A stretch of DNA of 64,000 bases. Source: Clostridiales bacterium. GTDB taxonomy: Bacteria > Bacillota > Clostridia > Christensenellales > Aristaeellaceae. Both the position numbers and the translations under genes were made by a program. The stretch's first letter is position 1. Each line of letters opens with the position of its first letter. Of the stretch, positions 17,063-29,500 are shown in pieces. Location: positions 38,452 through 102,451 of the forward strand of contig SFET01000015.1 of NCBI GenBank assembly GCA_004557125.1, written 5' to 3'. Below the pieces are notes generated by a model. That model saw nothing but the letters and a program-made list of their open reading frames with translations. It had not been told where the DNA came from and searched no databases.

Positions 17063-17170
17063 GAAATTCACTCCATGATCTACGGAGTGAATTTCGGGGG
17101 AATACTGTCCCACCAATAGGAAAGGAACACAGAATCCCTGCCCCTCTGATCTATGGGGGCAGGGATTCGT
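17063..17170 (+). repeat. Two-hairpin intergenic repeat, copy 1
   Basis: Hairpin A is GAAATTCACTCC (17063-17074) / GGAGTGAATTTC (17084-17095). A linker containing AATAGGAAAGGAACACA follows, then hairpin B GAATCCCTGCCCC (17132-17144) / GGGGCAGGGATTC (17156-17168). The same layout recurs at 17287-17395, 18150-18324 and, inverted, 52293-52407. The gap 16906-17442 otherwise holds only the lplA2 promoter and no gene. Confidence 0.85.
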
Positions 17171-17286
17171 TCGCTTCAACAGCGATAGCTATGTGGCCGC
17201 GGCGCCTCGCCGCCCGCAGGGTGAAGGCACCCCGCCATACGGCTTTGCGGAGCGAATCTGACCAACATTATCAAAACCAGACGTAA

Positions 17287-17395
17287 GAAATCCGGCGCAT
17301 TCCTGCCGAGCCGGATTTCGGGGAAGTATTGTCCTAGCAATAGGAAAGGAACACAGAATCCCTGCCCCTCTGATCTATGGGGGCAGGGATTCGTT
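17287..17395 (+). repeat. Two-hairpin intergenic repeat, copy 2
   Basis: Hairpin A has changed in sequence but not in form: GAAATCCGGC (17287-17296) / GCCGGATTTC (17310-17319). The linker AATAGGAAAGGAACACA and hairpin B (17356-17368 / 17380-17392) are identical to copy 1. Compensated changes in hairpin A suggest selection on structure. Confidence 0.85.
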
Positions 17396-17442
17396 CACTC
17401 AAACACGGCAGTTACCGGCTGCGGGCACTGCCCGCAGGAAGA

Positions 17443-18021
17443 TCAGTCGTTCCAGACGATGGAGTTGGAGACATCCATCAGCAGCCGGGTGTCGCTCCAG
17501 TCGTCCGTGGTGAGGGTGAAGGTGTAGGTGCCCTCAAAGGCCTCGTCGGGAACCATCACCTGCACGGTGTACAGCGTCCACTGCTCGTCGATGCCCAGAC
17601 CGGAATAATCCATGGTCGTTCTGTACATGAAAGAGAGCATCGGCTTGCCCAGCATGTCGCCGAACTCCGCAAAGGAGATGACGGGGTCGGTCACCGTGAT
17701 GCCCAGCATCTCGTAGGTCATGATGCTGACGTCCAGAATCTGCTGGGCGTACAGGTCGGGATCGGCCGCCGCCAGATCCAGCAGTTCGCTGGACCAGACG
17801 ACATTCAACGACTTGTTGAAGGTGGCGTTTGCATCGTAATCCTGATAGAGCATCACGAAGGGCTGATTGCTGACAATCTCGTCGTCGATGTAGCCGTCGA
17901 TGTCCTCCGGGAAGGAGATGGTGAAGTGGCCGCAATCGTAGTCCATCCAGGCGGGCTCCGCGAGCGCGGCGGAGCTCGCCACAAGCATCAGTGCCAGGAA
18001 TGCAGCAATCGCTTTGCGCAT
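17443..18021 (-). CDS. Secreted protein of unknown function
   Basis: A 192-aa protein with a clear Sec signal peptide (MRKAIAAFLALMLVASSAALA, cleavage expected after ALA near residue 21). It has no lipobox cysteine, no membrane anchor and no cell-wall motif. The mature part is acidic and predicted to be mixed alpha/beta (GHFTISFPEDIDGYI, then alternating segments to ILDVSIMTYEML and WTLYTVQVMVPDEAF), vaguely like PsbP/DcrB-type domains, but I do not assign it. SD GGAGG and a promoter at 18056-18084 precede it; it appears monocistronic between repeat copies. Confidence 0.7.
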   Translation of the reverse strand: MRKAIAAFLALMLVASSAALAEPAWMDYDCGHFTISFPEDIDGYIDDEIVSNQPFVMLYQDYDANATFNKSLNVVWSSELLDLAAADPDLYAQQILDVSIMTYEMLGITVTDPVISFAEFGDMLGKPMLSFMYRTTMDYSGLGIDEQWTLYTVQVMVPDEAFEGTYTFTLTTDDWSDTRLLMDVSNSIVWND

Positions 18022-18055
18022 GATCGTGTCCTCCGTTTTTCATTTTGATGGAATC

Positions 18056-18084
18056 ATTATAGCGCAATCTGCGTTTTCTGGCAA
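18056..18084 (-). promoter_or_regulatory. Promoter of the secreted-protein gene
   Basis: Minus strand TTGCCA (18079-18084), 17-base spacer, TATAAT (18056-18061). Confidence 0.7.
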
Positions 18085-18149
18085 CATAAACCCGAACGGA
18101 AAAACTCGGCGCACGCAGAAGGCAAGCGGAGATGAGGAAAACGGCCGTG

Positions 18150-18324
18150 AGAAATCCGACGCATAGTCGCCGGGCCGGATTTCGGGGGCGTAGTCTGCAT
18201 CACCCAAAACGGGCCTGAGAAATTCACTCCATAATCTATGGAGTGAATTTCGGGGAAATGCTGAACTGACGCAAGGAAAGAAGCACAGAATCCCTGCCCC
18301 ATTCTTGCCGGGGCAGGGATTCGT
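18150..18324 (+). repeat. Two-hairpin intergenic repeat, copy 3 with an extra hairpin A
   Basis: A partial hairpin A of the GAAATCCG type (about 18151-18184) precedes a complete unit: GAAATTCACTCC (18219-18230) / GGAGTGAATTTC (18240-18251), then GAATCCCTGCCCC (18288-18300) / GGGGCAGGGATTC (18310-18322). It lies between the xylulokinase stop and the secreted-protein promoter and fills most of the 344-base gap. Confidence 0.82.
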
Positions 18325-18365
18325 TCGATTACAACACGGCAGTATGTGGCCACGGGCCCTGCCCG

Positions 18366-19895
18366 TCAGAAGCCGAGGGATGCGCCGAAATCGTAGACGG
18401 GCTTCAGCGCGGGATAGATCTTCTTGTAGATCTCGTAGCTCTTTTTGTAGCCCTCTTGGTTCTCGGCGATGGGATGACATTCGGTCTCGGGCCTGATGAC
18501 CTGCACGGCCTCGGTCAGGTTCTTCCACAGGCCCGCGCCCACACCGGCCACCAGCACCGCGCCGTATGCGCCGCCCTCGCTGGCTGCGGACATGGTGTAG
18601 ACGGGCAGGTTGAAGATGTCGGCCTGCATCTGCCGCCACAGCGGGCTGAACGCGCCGCCGCCGGAGGTGTAGACCTTCTCATTCTGGGTCATGGAGCCGA
18701 AGATGTCCACCAGCTGGCAGAGGGAGTAGGTCACGCCCTCCATCACGGCGCGGGTGATGTCGCCGCGGGTGGTGGTCAGACTCATGCCGTAGAAGCTGCC
18801 GCGGCAGTTGGGATCCGGATAGGGGCAGCGTTCGCCGGACAGGTAGGGGGTGAACACCACGCCGTTGGCTCCGGGCACGGAGGATTCCGCATCCCTGCCC
18901 ATGATGTCGTAGACGTTTTCGCCGGTCTCGGCGGACCGCTGCTTCGCGCCCTCGCAGAGGGTGTCGCGGTACCAGCGGTAGCTGCCGCCAGCGGACAGGG
19001 TGCAGCCGAAGTCCGTCCACAGGCCGGGCTCGTTGCCGCAGAACATCTGCAGATCGCCGTGGGGGTTGTCCTCGTAGTGGTCGAGACCCATCGTCACGTT
19101 GCCGCTGGTGCCGATCACCACGCCCAGGATGCCCGGGCGCACCAGGCCGCTGCCCACGGCCTGAATGACCGCGTCGCCGCCACCCGCGTAGCAGGGCAGG
19201 CCCTCGGGAAGTCCGGTGAGCTGCGCCACATCGCAGGTGACGTGGCCCGCCAGCGTGGTGGACTCCACCGCCTTCGGGAAGATGGACTTGTCCAGGCCCG
19301 CGATCTCGATCAGCGCGTCGCTCCACACGCGGTTCTTCGTGTCAAAGAAGCCCGTGCCGGACGCGTCGGACACGTCGATCATAATCTCGCCGGTCATGCG
19401 GAAGCGGATGTAATCCTTGGGGCAGACGAATACCTTCATCTTGGCGAAGTTGTCCGGCTCCTCGTCGCGCAACCAGAGGATCTTGCCGCCGGTGTAGCCG
19501 GTGAGCATGCGGTTGTTGGTGTAGGTGAGCAGCTTGTCCAGACCGCCGGCCTTCTCGGTGATCCAGTCGCACTGCTTCTGGGTGCGCTGGTCGCACCACA
19601 GGATGGCGGGGCGGATGACCTGATTGTCCTGATCCAGCGCAACAAGGCCGTGCATCTGGCCGGAGTAGCTCAGGCCCAGGATGTCGGAGGGATCGACATT
19701 GGCCTTCTTCAGGATCACCTGCAGGCCCTTGACCACGCCCTGCCACCAGTCCTCGGGGTTCTGCTCCGCCCAGCCTGGACGGGGCGTGGACAGCGGGTAC
19801 TCCTGGGTGGAGGAGGCGACGACCTTGCCGGTCTCGTCGATCATGATGCATTTGGCGCCGGAGGTGCCGACGTCCAGACCGATCAGATACTTCAT
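18366..19895 (-). CDS. xylB: Xylulokinase (FGGY family)
   Basis: A 509-aa FGGY carbohydrate kinase. The N-terminal phosphate loop GLDVGTSGAKCIMID, the substrate-proximal QMHGLVALD block and the C-terminal nucleotide site (VYTSGGGAFSPLWRQMQAD) match xylulokinase, which phosphorylates D-xylulose to xylulose 5-phosphate. Length is typical. SD AAAGGAG precedes the ATG. It lies 21 bases after plsY, in line with der-plsY, and no xylose isomerase or transporter is adjacent, so this placement is unusual. A related ketose substrate is possible. Confidence 0.88.
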   Translation of the reverse strand: MKYLIGLDVGTSGAKCIMIDETGKVVASSTQEYPLSTPRPGWAEQNPEDWWQGVVKGLQVILKKANVDPSDILGLSYSGQMHGLVALDQDNQVIRPAILWCDQRTQKQCDWITEKAGGLDKLLTYTNNRMLTGYTGGKILWLRDEEPDNFAKMKVFVCPKDYIRFRMTGEIMIDVSDASGTGFFDTKNRVWSDALIEIAGLDKSIFPKAVESTTLAGHVTCDVAQLTGLPEGLPCYAGGGDAVIQAVGSGLVRPGILGVVIGTSGNVTMGLDHYEDNPHGDLQMFCGNEPGLWTDFGCTLSAGGSYRWYRDTLCEGAKQRSAETGENVYDIMGRDAESSVPGANGVVFTPYLSGERCPYPDPNCRGSFYGMSLTTTRGDITRAVMEGVTYSLCQLVDIFGSMTQNEKVYTSGGGAFSPLWRQMQADIFNLPVYTMSAASEGGAYGAVLVAGVGAGLWKNLTEAVQVIRPETECHPIAENQEGYKKSYEIYKKIYPALKPVYDFGASLGF

Positions 19896-19916
19896 GGGAT
19901 GACACTCCTTTGTGCT

Positions 19917-20548
19917 TTACTTTTTCTTCGAAAGCCGGGAAATCTTTTTGAAGTCCAGCTTGTTTTCCTCATGATGGATCAGCCGCAGGATGTTTTTGCG
20001 GTGGCAGAACAGCGACAAGAGCGCCTGCAGGATGGAGAAGACGATGTAGGCCGCGTAGTGGGCGTTGCCCCGCAGCAGCACGGCGATGCAGATGGGATAG
20101 AGGAAGGACACGGTGATGGAGCCGAGGGAGACGTAGCCGGTAAGGGCCGCGATGAGCACCACCACGCCGGTGAGGCCGATGCCCAGCCAGGGATTGATGG
20201 TCAGGATCATGCCCAGGGAGGCCGCGATGCCCTTGCCGCCCATTTGAAGAACACCGGGAAATCGTGGCCCAGGATGGCCGCGGTGCCGCCGATCAGCAGG
20301 CCCACGTCCCCCGCCAGACAGCGTCCAAGCTGCGCCGCGATGAAGGATTTCAGGCAGTCGCCCACCAGCGTCAGCACGCTGGGCAGCCAGCCCAGGTTGC
20401 GCAGCACGTTGGTGGAGCCGGCGTTGCCGCTGCCCACCTTGCGGATGTCCTTGATGCCGTAGAGCTTCGCAACCAGAATGCCCACGGAGATGTTGCCCAG
20501 CAGATAGCCCACCACGGCGATGAGCACATATTTCAGCCAGAGAGCCAT
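19917..20548 (-). CDS. plsY: Acyl-phosphate:glycerol-3-phosphate acyltransferase PlsY, frameshifted in this sequence
   Basis: Encodes PlsY, the membrane enzyme that acylates glycerol 3-phosphate from acyl-phosphate in phospholipid synthesis. The first 105 or so residues (ending GHDFPVFFKW, including the conserved GSGNAGSTNVLR) are in one frame. The rest, beginning GGKGIAASLGMILTINPW and ending in a KKK tail, is in another. Adding one G to the run at about 20239-20242 restores a continuous FFKWGGKGIA. PlsY is normally essential, so this is probably a sequence error or a recent mutation. The ATG at 20548 has SD GGAAG. It lies between der and xylB. Confidence 0.85.
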
Positions 20549-20593
20549 TTCTCTTCCTTCTTTCGGATGATGTTATGTGGGAGAAGGCCGCGC

Positions 20594-21889
20594 TTACTGC
20601 TCGTCCTTCTTCTTTTCCCGCAGGATGAAGCGCAGCGGCGTGCCCTCGAAGCCGAAGGACTTGCGGAACTGCTTCTCCAGATAGCGCTCGTAGGAGAAGT
20701 GCATCAGGGTCTGGTCGTTGACGAACATCACGAAGGTCGGCGGCTGCACGCCCTGCTGGGTGGCATAGTAGATCTTCAGCCTGCGGCCGGAGGTGGCCGG
20801 GGGCTGGAGCGCCGCCTGTGCGTCGGCCAGGATGTCGTTGAGCAGGCCGGTGGTGATGCGGCGGCGGGACTCGGCGTAGGCGGCCTTCACCGCCCCCAGC
20901 ACCTTGTTCACCCGCTGGCCGGTGAGCGCCGAGATGTACAGCACCGGCGCGTAGGCCATGAACTTCAGGTTCTCGCGCACCTGCGCGGTGAACTCGTTCA
21001 TGGTCTTGGTGTCCTTCTCGATGGCGTCCCACTTGTTGATGACGATGATCGCCGCCTTGCCCTGCTCGTCGATGTAGCCCGCGATCTTTGCGTCCTGCTC
21101 GGTCACGCCCTGGGTCGCGTCGATCACCAGCAGCGCCACGTCGCAGCGGTCAATCGCCGCCAGCGCGCGGACGATGGAGAAGCGTTCCAGCGTCTGATAG
21201 CCGATGGCCCGCTTGCGGCGGATGCCCGCCGTGTCGATGATCACGAAGTCGTCGCCCTCCTCATCGGTGAAGCGGGTGTCGATCGCGTCGCGGGTGGTGC
21301 CCGCGATGTCCGAGACCATCACGCGCTCCTGGCCAAGGATGCGGTTCGTCAGCGAGGACTTGCCCACGTTGGGCTTGCCGCAGATCGCCAGCTGGATCGC
21401 CGTGCTCTCCTCTTCCTCCCCGTCCGGGTCCGGGAAGAATTTGCACAGCTCCTCCAGCAGGTCGCCCAGGTTCAGAAGGTTCACGCTGGAGATGCCGATG
21501 GGGTCGCCCAGACCCAGGTTGTAGAACTCGTATACGTCGTTCAGCGCCTTCACGTTGTCGATCTTGTTCACTACCAGCAGGATGGGCTTGCGGGCCTTGC
21601 GCAGCATGTCCGCCACGCTCTGGTCATCCGCCGTCATGCCCGTCTTGCCGTCCACGAAGAACAGGATCACATCGCAGGTCTCGATGGCGATCTCCGCCTG
21701 GCGGCGCATCTGCTGCAGCAGCGGATCCTCGCTGGTCGGGTCGATTCCGCCCGTGTCGATCAGCGTGAACTTGTAGTTCTGCCACTCGCAGTCCAGATAC
21801 ACGGATACCCGGCGGCCCGCCATCGTATTAAAAAAGGTAGATTTGCCCACGTTCGGTCTGCCCACAATGGCGACCAGAGGTTTTGCCAT
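20594..21889 (-). CDS. der: Ribosome biogenesis GTPase Der (EngA), first G domain lacks switch I
   Basis: A 431-aa double GTPase needed for 50S assembly. Domain 1 has P loop GRPNVGKST (10-18), DTGG and NKID. Domain 2 (from about 166) has GKPNVGKSS, AGTTRD, DTAG and NKWD, and a C-terminal KH-like domain follows. In domain 1 the sequence runs RVSVYLDCEW, where B. subtilis Der has about 12 more residues including the G2 threonine and its PGVTRDR surroundings. That is an in-frame loss of 36 bases at 21799/21800. The ATG at 21889 has SD AGGAGG. First gene before plsY and xylB. Confidence 0.92.
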   Translation of the reverse strand: MAKPLVAIVGRPNVGKSTFFNTMAGRRVSVYLDCEWQNYKFTLIDTGGIDPTSEDPLLQQMRRQAEIAIETCDVILFFVDGKTGMTADDQSVADMLRKARKPILLVVNKIDNVKALNDVYEFYNLGLGDPIGISSVNLLNLGDLLEELCKFFPDPDGEEEESTAIQLAICGKPNVGKSSLTNRILGQERVMVSDIAGTTRDAIDTRFTDEEGDDFVIIDTAGIRRKRAIGYQTLERFSIVRALAAIDRCDVALLVIDATQGVTEQDAKIAGYIDEQGKAAIIVINKWDAIEKDTKTMNEFTAQVRENLKFMAYAPVLYISALTGQRVNKVLGAVKAAYAESRRRITTGLLNDILADAQAALQPPATSGRRLKIYYATQQGVQPPTFVMFVNDQTLMHFSYERYLEKQFRKSFGFEGTPLRFILREKKKDEQ

Positions 21890-21920
21890 GCTCGTTCCTC
21901 CTGTTCGTTGGGGTACGTTC

Positions 21921-22013
21921 GGGGGAGACGCTTGGGGGACGCTGTCCCCCAAGACCTCCTGCTCAAGGGCGTGACGCCCTTAAGAATCCCCAGTATGGCG
22001 CGCAATGCGCGCC
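21921..22013 (-). repeat. Three-hairpin palindromic element, copy A
   Basis: Three hairpins in a row: CTTGGGGGAC/GTCCCCCAAG (21931-21953), AAGGGC/GCCCTT (21965-21981) and GGCGCGC/GCGCGCC (21997-22013), joined by GAATCCCCAGTAT. It is the inverted partner of the element at 22084-22176. The 70 bases between the two are strongly AT-rich. Confidence 0.8.
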
Positions 22014-22083
22014 TAGAAAATTAAAATATTATTTTTGTCATTCAGTGTTTGCCCGAATAACGGTTGTTATTTATTTTTTATTT

Positions 22084-22176
22084 CCCCAGCGGCGCATTGC
22101 GCCGCTATACGGGGATTCCAAAGGGCATCATGCCCTTTGGCGGGGTTTCAGGGGCAGAGCCCCTGAGCGTTCCCCC
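22084..22176 (+). repeat. Three-hairpin palindromic element, copy B
   Basis: Hairpins AGCGGCGC/GCGCCGCT (22088-22106), CCAAAGGGCA/TGCCCTTTGG (22118-22140) and TCAGGGGC/GCCCCTGA (22148-22166), joined by ATACGGGGATTCC. Order and joining sequence are the reverse complement of copy A. The element overlaps the 3' end of the DUF512 gene, whose stop codon lies in the second hairpin. Confidence 0.8.
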
Positions 22177-23483
22177 TGAGCGTAACCCCTCAATGCACAT
22201 AAGAGGTCATCCCCGCTGCGGCCCACCGGGATGATGGGGCGGTTGAGGATGTGTTGGGCTTCGTCGAGGGTCATGTCGTCGAGGAAGCGGTCGCCCTCGC
22301 TGCGCAGCATGCACTCGGTGATGAACACGGCCTCGCCGTCCTCGTCCCTCAGGCGGTCGGTGAGATCGCCGCCGGTGATCAGCCCGGACACGGTTACGCT
22401 CTCGCCGAAGAAGCGGTTCTTCACGGGAATCACACGCATTTCGATGCCGGTGATGGGATGCCGGTCGAACAGCTCCTGCAAAAACGCCGCCGCGGACACG
22501 CCGCAGGCGCAGATGAAGGTCTTTTTCGGGCCATCCGTGCGCCGATCAGCTTCCGGCAGCTCCTCCCAGGCCGCGTGGAACTCGGTGTCCAGCAGCCGCA
22601 AAAGGCCCACGCCGTCGTCGATCTGGCCGTAGTCCTCGTACTCCACGTCCTCCGGCAGCGCCATGCCCGCCTGCAGGTAGAACTCGTCCGAGGGGAACAC
22701 AAAGCGCGTACCGCGCTCGGTAAGCAGCTTCTCCCGCCAGCGGTTGGCAATTTCAATGACCGCCCGGGCCTCGTCGCGGGTGTAGGTGTGCAGCGGATGC
22801 AGGCCCTCGCGATGCCCGGTCAGGCCCACCGGAACCAGCGCCAGCGACAGCGTGCCGGGGATGCTTGCAAGGGTCTCGATGGTTTCTTCAAGGGCGGCTC
22901 CGTCGTTGATGCCGGGACAGAGCACCGCCTGGGTGTGAAACTCCACGCCGCCGTCGGAGAGATGCTTCAGCTGATCCAGCAGCCGCCGTCCACGCTCCTG
23001 GCCCAGGATGCGGCTGCGCAGCTCCGGGTCGACCGCGTGCACCGAGATGTACAGCGGCGACGCGTGGCGCGCGATCATCCGGTCCAGCTCGCGGTCGGAG
23101 ACGTTGGTCAGGGTCACATAGTTGCCCATCATCAGGCTCATGCGCCAGTCGTCGTCCTTGACGCGCATGCTGGGCCGCACGTGTTCGGGCAGCTGATCCA
23201 CGAAGCAGAACAGGCATCTGTTGCAGCACAGCCGCATGCCGCTCATCATGGGCTTTTCAAACTCCAGGCCCAGGGGATCGTACTCGCCCTTGCGGATGCT
23301 GAGCTTTTTGATCTGTCCCTCCCGGCGGATGACGAGCTCCACGCGGCGTTCAGCGGTCAGCGCCTGGTAATCCAGAAAGTCGATCACCGGCGCGCCGCCG
23401 ATGGAAAGAATCTCGTCGCCGCTGCGCAATCCGGCGCGGGCGGCGGGACTGCGGGGCGCGACCGCGGTAATTTTCTGAGCCAT
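22128..23483 (-). CDS. DUF512 family protein: PDZ + radical SAM + DUF512
   Basis: A 451-aa protein conserved in Clostridia, of unknown function. An N-terminal PDZ-like region (RSPAARAGLRSGDEILSIGG, about 10-30) is followed by a radical-SAM domain with cluster motif C86xxxC90xxC93 and a C-terminal DUF512 domain. The family normally ends soon after a GDDLL-type motif; here 20 further residues are encoded by hairpin element B, and the stop TGA lies in that repeat. The ATG at 23483 has SD GGAGG; an in-frame ATG nine codons earlier would put this SD inside the gene. Confidence 0.85.
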   Translation of the reverse strand: MAQKITAVAPRSPAARAGLRSGDEILSIGGAPVIDFLDYQALTAERRVELVIRREGQIKKLSIRKGEYDPLGLEFEKPMMSGMRLCCNRCLFCFVDQLPEHVRPSMRVKDDDWRMSLMMGNYVTLTNVSDRELDRMIARHASPLYISVHAVDPELRSRILGQERGRRLLDQLKHLSDGGVEFHTQAVLCPGINDGAALEETIETLASIPGTLSLALVPVGLTGHREGLHPLHTYTRDEARAVIEIANRWREKLLTERGTRFVFPSDEFYLQAGMALPEDVEYEDYGQIDDGVGLLRLLDTEFHAAWEELPEADRRTDGPKKTFICACGVSAAAFLQELFDRHPITGIEMRVIPVKNRFFGESVTVSGLITGGDLTDRLRDEDGEAVFITECMLRSEGDRFLDDMTLDEAQHILNRPIIPVGRSGDDLLCALRGYAQGERSGALPLKPRQRA

Positions 23484-23642
23484 GCATCCTCCGAAAGAAA
23501 CAGAAATCAATCAATCCATACCCATTCTATTATGGCGCAAAAAAGGGAAACCGTCAATAAGAAAACGGAAAACTTGGGAAAGGAAATTTCAAAATATTAC
23601 GATTAAATCAAGCGGTTTTGGTACAAGTTAACAAAATAGTGC

Positions 23643-23672
23643 TTGCCTTCCCACCCCAAAACTTACTATAAT
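23643..23672 (+). promoter_or_regulatory. Promoter of ppdK
   Basis: TTGCCT (23643-23648), 18-base spacer, TATAAT (23667-23672). The start codon at 23728 has an SD AGGAGG at 23716-23721. Confidence 0.75.
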
Positions 23673-23727
23673 AAAGTGCTATTCGAGATTTGGCCAGAGA
23701 ATTTGAATTTTTGGTAGGAGGATCAAC

Positions 23728-26415
<2,688 letters not shown>

Positions 26416-26593
26416 TACTTGCTTCGAAGCAGGCAATGCCTGAAGGAGCGGATCCCCCCGAAGCGAAATGCCTCGGGGGATTGCTGTGCAAATTGGTCGT
26501 GGCTCTGACGATGCCGGCGCGCGGCGTTCCCCGGCTTTCATGCCGAAAGGGCCTACCCGAGGGGGAACGGAGGCGCTCCGGCGGCACACTGCC

Positions 26594-29500
26594 TTACAGG
26601 AAATTCCGGATTTCCCCGAAGGCGTAGATGCGGAAGTTGTGCGGATCGAGCCCGGCGGCGCGGCTCAGCGCAGCCTCCGCCTCCTCCCTGCGCCCCAGTC
26701 CCAGCAGCGCGTAGGCGCGCAGGATCTCGCCGTTGACCTTGTTCTGGCGCTCGATGTCGTACTCAAAGGGCATGGGCGTGGGCGAACCGACGCCGTAGTA
26801 GCTGCGCAGGTCGCAGTCGCGGATGAGCTTTTCGCCGCTTGTCAGCATCTCCTCCAGCACCTGCCGGGCCTGGGAGAAGCGCATCAGCTTGCGCAGCGCC
26901 AGCGCGCGGAACAGGGACAGCTCGGAGACGGTGGCCTTGTAGACGGAGGCCTCCTCGAAGGCCTTTTGCGCCTCGTCGACGCGGCCCTCCCGCTCCAGCA
27001 GCAGGCCCAGATAGTAGTAGATGTGCGCCTCCTGGTTGAAGAAGGTCTTGGCCTCGCCGTAGGACTTGGGCATGTTCACGCCGTCCAGATAGGTCTGTTC
27101 CGCCTCCGCCAGCTTCCCTGCGCGGGCCAGTTCGTTGGCATAGAGCACGTGCATCCACGCGTGCTGCTTGGTCAGATTGCCCTCGCCGCCCTCGTAGATG
27201 TGGAAGTGCTTCGCGCGGGCGGCCGCGATGGCTTCGGGATAGCGTCCCTTCTGGCACAGCAGCACGATGCGGTCCAGATAGCAGTCGTCCCGCTCGGCGA
27301 GCAGCTCCGGATAGCGCTCGTAGACCGCCAGCCGCTCATCGGGGCAGACGTTGCTGTTCTTCAGCAGCTGCTGGTACTCAAACAGCAGGCGCGGATCGGA
27401 GCGATACTGCATTGCGCGCTCCATGCACACGCGCGCGGAGGCCGCGTCGCCCCGCTTGTCGAAGTAGGCGATGCTCAGGTTGCGCAGGGCCTTGGCGTGC
27501 CGGGGATCCCGTTCGATGGCCTGCTCCCAGAGGGCGATGGCCTCGTCGTAGCGGAAGCGATCGTAGCACAGGCTGCCCAGGAAGTAGCAGGCGTTGGCGT
27601 CCGCAGGGTTTTCATCGATGGCGAAGCGCAGCACCGCCACGTCCTCCAGCTTCGCCGGGAAGCAGAGCCCGCTGTCCATGGCCGCAGCAGTCGTCAGGGC
27701 CTGCCGGTACTCCATGCCCAGCCTGTGCTGGCAGTATGCGCGGTAGTACAGCACCAGCGGGTTTTCGTCCGCCAGCGAGAGCGTGCGCAGCGCGTCCTCA
27801 ATAAGTCCCGCTTCCATATAATCCGCCGCCGCATTGAGGAAGTTCTCCGGCTTGCCGCCGAAGATTTCCCGGATGGCCGCGCCATCGCCGTCCAGCGCGT
27901 GCTTCTCCAGGCGCGCGCGGATGTCCAGCAGATCAAAGCGGACGTTTTCCTCGCACAGCGCCCGGGCCTCGTCCACGCGGCCCAGCGCACGCAGCACGGC
28001 GCACTTCAGGTTCGCAGCCTGGGTGTGGCCGCGGTTGAGGCCCATGGAGACCTCCAGCTTCTCCAGCGCGTCCGCATAGCGGCCGAAGCGGCAGTCGATC
28101 ACCGCCAGGCGGTAGTAGGCGGCGCTGCGGAAGCCGTAGCTCCAGCCCGCGCGATACAGCGCGTCGGTGGCCTCGTCCCAGCGCTCCAGATAGCACAGCG
28201 CCAGTCCCTTCAGATACAGCGCCTCGGTGTCGCTGGGATGCTGGTTGCGCGAGGTCAGGCGCTCGATGGCCTTGTCGCAGTGGTGCAGACAGTCCTCGAA
28301 CAGGCCGTCCCGCAGGGCGAGCCGGGCCATGCCGGTGTTGCAGCGGATGTCGCCGGGATCCCTGCGGAGGCCCTCGCGGTAGTAGTCCCGGGGATCGTAG
28401 TTGTGCTGGCGATACTGCTCCAGATGCAGGCCGTTGATGTACAGCTCCTCCACCGTCTCGTACTCCGCGGGCCGGCGCACGGGTTCGCGCACCGCGATGG
28501 GCTGCTTCTGACCGCGCACGTAGGGCTTGTAGGCGACCAGCGTCCGTCCGTCTGCGGATCGCAGGCTTGCGCGCAGGTTCATGAAGCTGTGGCCGGCGAT
28601 TGCGATGGTCTTTGTCCATGCGGCGTCGGGGGCGAGGTCGGCATTTTCGCTGAAGATGATCTCGTCGCCGTCCGCGATCTCGATGCGCGCGTCCGGGAAG
28701 CTGCCGGTGACGTTCAGGCCCAGGTATGCGCCGCCGTCGCACGCCTCAAAGTTCATGGCCGCGTCGATCGTGGCGTTCTTCACGTCGCCGATCTCCCGGA
28801 TGGGATACCAGTACTGCTCAAACTCCCGGCTCTCGTAGGGCGCGATCCAGGTGAAGTCCGGCTGGTTGTCGGTGTACACGCCGGTCATCAGCTCGATATA
28901 GGGGCCGTTTTCGTCGGTCAGGTTGGAGCACCACATCTCGCCGAAGTCGCCGTGGCCCCAGGTCCACATCTTCTTGCCGGGGGCGATGTGGTGGTCGGCG
29001 ACGGCGGCGATGCCCTTCTTCAGCCCGCCGTCATAGCCCGCGACGAAGTCCATGTCGCTCTGTCCCTGGGAGACCAGGAAGGAGGAGGGCACCTTCACGG
29101 AATCGTAGCGGGAGAGGTCGGTGCCCTCGCCGTAGTCGAAGGGGCGCGCGGTGTGGTACACGCCCTTGGCGATGGGCCAGGACAGCACCGCGCGGCGGTC
29201 GTGGTCGTTGACCCACTCCACATCCGGCGGGAAGATGGTGCGGTAGTTCTCGTTCACCGGCACGGCCAGGTTTGCCCACCACATGAACAGCTGGGGCTGG
29301 GCGGTGCGGTTGTACACGCGCACCTTGGCCCGGATGTAGCTCCGGCCGGGGTCGATGGTCACGCCCACCATGCCCTTCATGCGGTAGAAGGGATCCACCT
29401 CGCCGGTCCATACGGTTCTGGAGCCGTCGCTGTTCTCCTCCAGCGCGGCCTCCAGGGGAAGGAAGGTGGTGGGACGGTGGTGCTGCGGCCAGTTGAACTC

